From JBCDCU01 sp039180865 (GTDB lineage Bacteria; Pseudomonadota; Alphaproteobacteria; Rhizobiales; JACESI01), in contig JBCDCZ010000007.1 of assembly GCA_039180865.1 (NCBI GenBank), positions 1-42,214 of the forward strand: a stretch of DNA of 42,214 bases, written 5' to 3'. The translations under genes and the position numbers were made by a program. A model generated the notes under the pieces. The model did no database searches. It was not told the origin of the DNA and was given only the letters and a program-made list of their open reading frames with translations. This document shows positions 40,817 to 42,214 of the stretch, piece after piece (position 1 is the stretch's first letter; every line of letters starts with the position of its first letter).

Positions 40817-41563
40817 TCAGACCTGCGCCATACCGCCATCAACGGCAAGATCCACACCGGTGATGAAAGAGGCCTGATCCGAGGCGAGAAAAGCAACCGC
40901 ACCCGCGACCTCGTCCACCGTCCCCATGCGACCAAGCGGAACCTTTAGAGCGAAGCTCTCGCGGGCCGCCTCCAATTGATCGGGCGGCAATCCGAGGCGA
41001 TCCATTCCTGGCGTTGGGATCGGGCCGGGAGATATGGCATTCACACGAATATCGGGGCTGAGTTCGGATGCGAGCACGCGCACCAGATTGCGGAGTGCCG
41101 CCTTGGCAGGCCCGTAGACCGACGTGCCGTGAAGACCCATTTCACCCGCAGCGGAACTCAGGAAAGTCACGCTTCCTTTTTCCATATGTTTGAGCGCGGA
41201 TTGTGCGGTGAAATAAGCGCCCTTGAAATTGCGCGTCATTTCATCGTCGAACAACCTTTCGTCCATCATCTGGAAGGGACACACAGTCAGACCGCCTGCA
41301 CTTACGACAACAGCGTCGATCTTGCCGAACGTGTTGGCAGTTTTTTCCGCAAAGGCATCAATAGCGGAGACTGACGTCACATCAACGCTTTCGCCGATGG
41401 CATCTCCGCCGAGTTCTGAAAGAACCGCGTCAATTTTGTACTGGTTACGCCCAGTGATAGCGATTGACGCACCCTTTGCCGCAAAGAGTTTGGCAGCCGC
41501 ACGGCCGATACCGCTATTACCACCGGTGACAAGAACCGTTTTTCCTGAAAAATCCTCGCCCAT
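40817..41563 (-). CDS. SDR-family oxidoreductase
   Basis: A 248-aa classical SDR: TGGNSGIGRAAAKLFA cofactor loop, VVVSAGG, catalytic Ser in FLSSAAGEMG and YxxxK in SVYGPAKAALRNL, then IRVNAISPGPIPTPG and FITGVDLAVDGGMA. It should be an active NAD(P)-dependent dehydrogenase or reductase of unknown substrate. GGAGTGATCCG precedes the ATG. It follows the four-helix membrane gene by 4 nt. Confidence 0.93.
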   Translation of the reverse strand: MGEDFSGKTVLVTGGNSGIGRAAAKLFAAKGASIAITGRNQYKIDAVLSELGGDAIGESVDVTSVSAIDAFAEKTANTFGKIDAVVVSAGGLTVCPFQMMDERLFDDEMTRNFKGAYFTAQSALKHMEKGSVTFLSSAAGEMGLHGTSVYGPAKAALRNLVRVLASELSPDIRVNAISPGPIPTPGMDRLGLPPDQLEAARESFALKVPLGRMGTVDEVAGAVAFLASDQASFITGVDLAVDGGMAQV

Positions 41564-41567
41564 CGGA

Positions 41568-42044
41568 TCACTCCTTTCCTGGAAGAAGGCTTAACGCTGC
41601 CGCAATGGAGAGACCGAGAATGGCGAACGCCACACCGGACCAGATTGTCGTCAGACTGAAGGCGTAAAAAAAGGGCAGACCCCCGGCCGGCAGAAGAACA
41701 ATCATTAAAAGAAGCCAGACAAGGAAGGCAGCACTTAGCGCCATGAAAACCTGTCCGGCGGATCCGATCCGCCGCAACGGCATTACCGACAAAATCGGTA
41801 CCAGAATGACGAACACTGCAAGGTGCACCGCCCAGCCAGCGACGATGTTTGAGTCTACGCCGAACGCGGATTTCAGCATGAAGGCGTAGATGCCCGGCGC
41901 CGCGAATGTGACGCCGAACATCGATAAAGCGATTGGATCCATGGCAAAACGAGTGATTGCCACCGCGACGGCGCCTCCGATCATGGCTTTCACCATGGTA
42001 GAACCAAGAGGTTCGCCTGTCAGTGATTTCGCCGCCACGCTCAT
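41568..42044 (-). CDS. Four-helix membrane protein of unknown function
   Basis: A 158-aa protein with four hydrophobic segments (AMIGGAVAVAITRFAM, VAGWAVHLAVFVILVPILSV, VFMALSAAFLVWLLLMIVLL, TTIWSGVAFAILGLSIAAAL). No family is recognised. The ATG lies 4 nt after the stop of the next gene and the SDR follows at once, so the three are one transcript. It may assist a membrane-associated redox step, but that is a guess from position. Confidence 0.75.
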   Translation of the reverse strand: MSVAAKSLTGEPLGSTMVKAMIGGAVAVAITRFAMDPIALSMFGVTFAAPGIYAFMLKSAFGVDSNIVAGWAVHLAVFVILVPILSVMPLRRIGSAGQVFMALSAAFLVWLLLMIVLLPAGGLPFFYAFSLTTIWSGVAFAILGLSIAAALSLLPGKE

Positions 42045-42048
42045 CGCC

Positions 42049-42213
42049 CTACTCCTGGTTCAGATAGACGGGGCTCAGCAGAAAGCGCTTTACCCATGCC
42101 ATATCGTGGATGCGGTCGCGGTTCGGAATATTCGCCGCATATTCCGGATCGTTCAGGAGCGCGCCGAAGGTTTCGGGATTGGGAGAGCGGAAAAGGTATA
42201 TCCATTCGCCCTG
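42049..42213 (-). CDS. 3' end of an unidentified gene
   Basis: A minus-strand frame is open from the window edge to TAG at 42049. It encodes 54 residues with a good protein-like profile (WIYLFRSPNPETFGALLNDP, MAWVKRFLLSPVYL). The beginning is outside the window. The family is not clear; a dimeric alpha-beta barrel-type small enzyme is possible. It is coupled to the membrane protein and SDR genes. Confidence 0.6.
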   Translation of the reverse strand, partial: QGEWIYLFRSPNPETFGALLNDPEYAANIPNRDRIHDMAWVKRFLLSPVYLNQE

Positions 42214-42214
42214 A

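Noticed and set aside
1..42214. CRISPR arrays, tRNA/rRNA genes, transposases, prophage or att sites
   Set aside because: No regularly spaced repeats, no recognisable RNA genes, and no integrase, transposase or phage structural proteins were seen.

Overview
The window reads as a piece of an alphaproteobacterial chromosome, most likely a marine or otherwise environmental member of the Hyphomicrobiales or a close relative. The grounds are moderate-to-high GC, dense short genes, an alphaproteobacterial-style cobalamin riboswitch, an RHH_4 protein, a MarR protein with a cysteine-rich tail, and a DddA/DddC/AcuN/AcuK-like catabolic operon. I see no rRNA, tRNA, CRISPR array, insertion sequence or prophage. 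The placement is inferred from gene families, not from a marker gene.

Layout. 1-2108: the tail of an unknown gene and a B12-binding-type radical SAM protein. 2235-8392 (minus): TetR regulator, CoA-acylating methylmalonate/malonate-semialdehyde dehydrogenase, GMC oxidoreductase, class III CoA-transferase and enoyl-CoA hydratase. This set matches the known acrylate/3-hydroxypropionate route (DddC, DddA, AcuN, AcuK), and two near-identical TetR operators flank the regulator gene. 8543-10365: an HxlR/YciI-like pair and an exported DUF2059-like protein. 10834-13130 (minus): a cobalamin riboswitch leading a three-gene operon (100-aa unknown protein, leaderless BtuF-like binding protein, DUF1289 fusion). 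13187-18898: an HxlR gene broken by one in-frame stop, an FMN reductase, a small P-loop kinase-like protein, a methyltransferase, a glyoxalase/muconolactone-isomerase-like/RHH cluster, a MarR regulator facing a Tat-exported DUF3237 protein, and Ogt. 18933-25661: phosphoesterase, MarR/thioesterase/MFS, HxlR/F420-type reductase, and TetR/hydrolase modules.

25736-29720: three consecutive exported proteins (a 57-aa microprotein, a haloalkane-dehalogenase-fold hydrolase and a cupin) transcribed away from an OmpR/EnvZ-type two-component system. 29805-32106: an exported unknown, a cold-shock protein and an RhlE-type helicase. 32394-42214: MarR/ABA4-like, SRPBCC/HxlR, LysE, a short membrane protein resembling a clipped permease, TSUP/GntR, YunG-like, SDR/LysR, DUF6713-like, a lone TrpF-like protein, DUF427, SDR and membrane-protein genes.

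The most striking architectural feature is the repetition of small 'regulator facing an enzyme' modules: about nine regulators (HxlR, MarR, TetR, GntR, LysR, OmpR) diverge from an enzyme or transporter, and most gaps hold a visible palindrome or repeat. This suggests a region collecting inducible detoxification or catabolic switches. The best leads for something undescribed are the B12-riboswitch operon and the three-protein exported operon with its two-component system.
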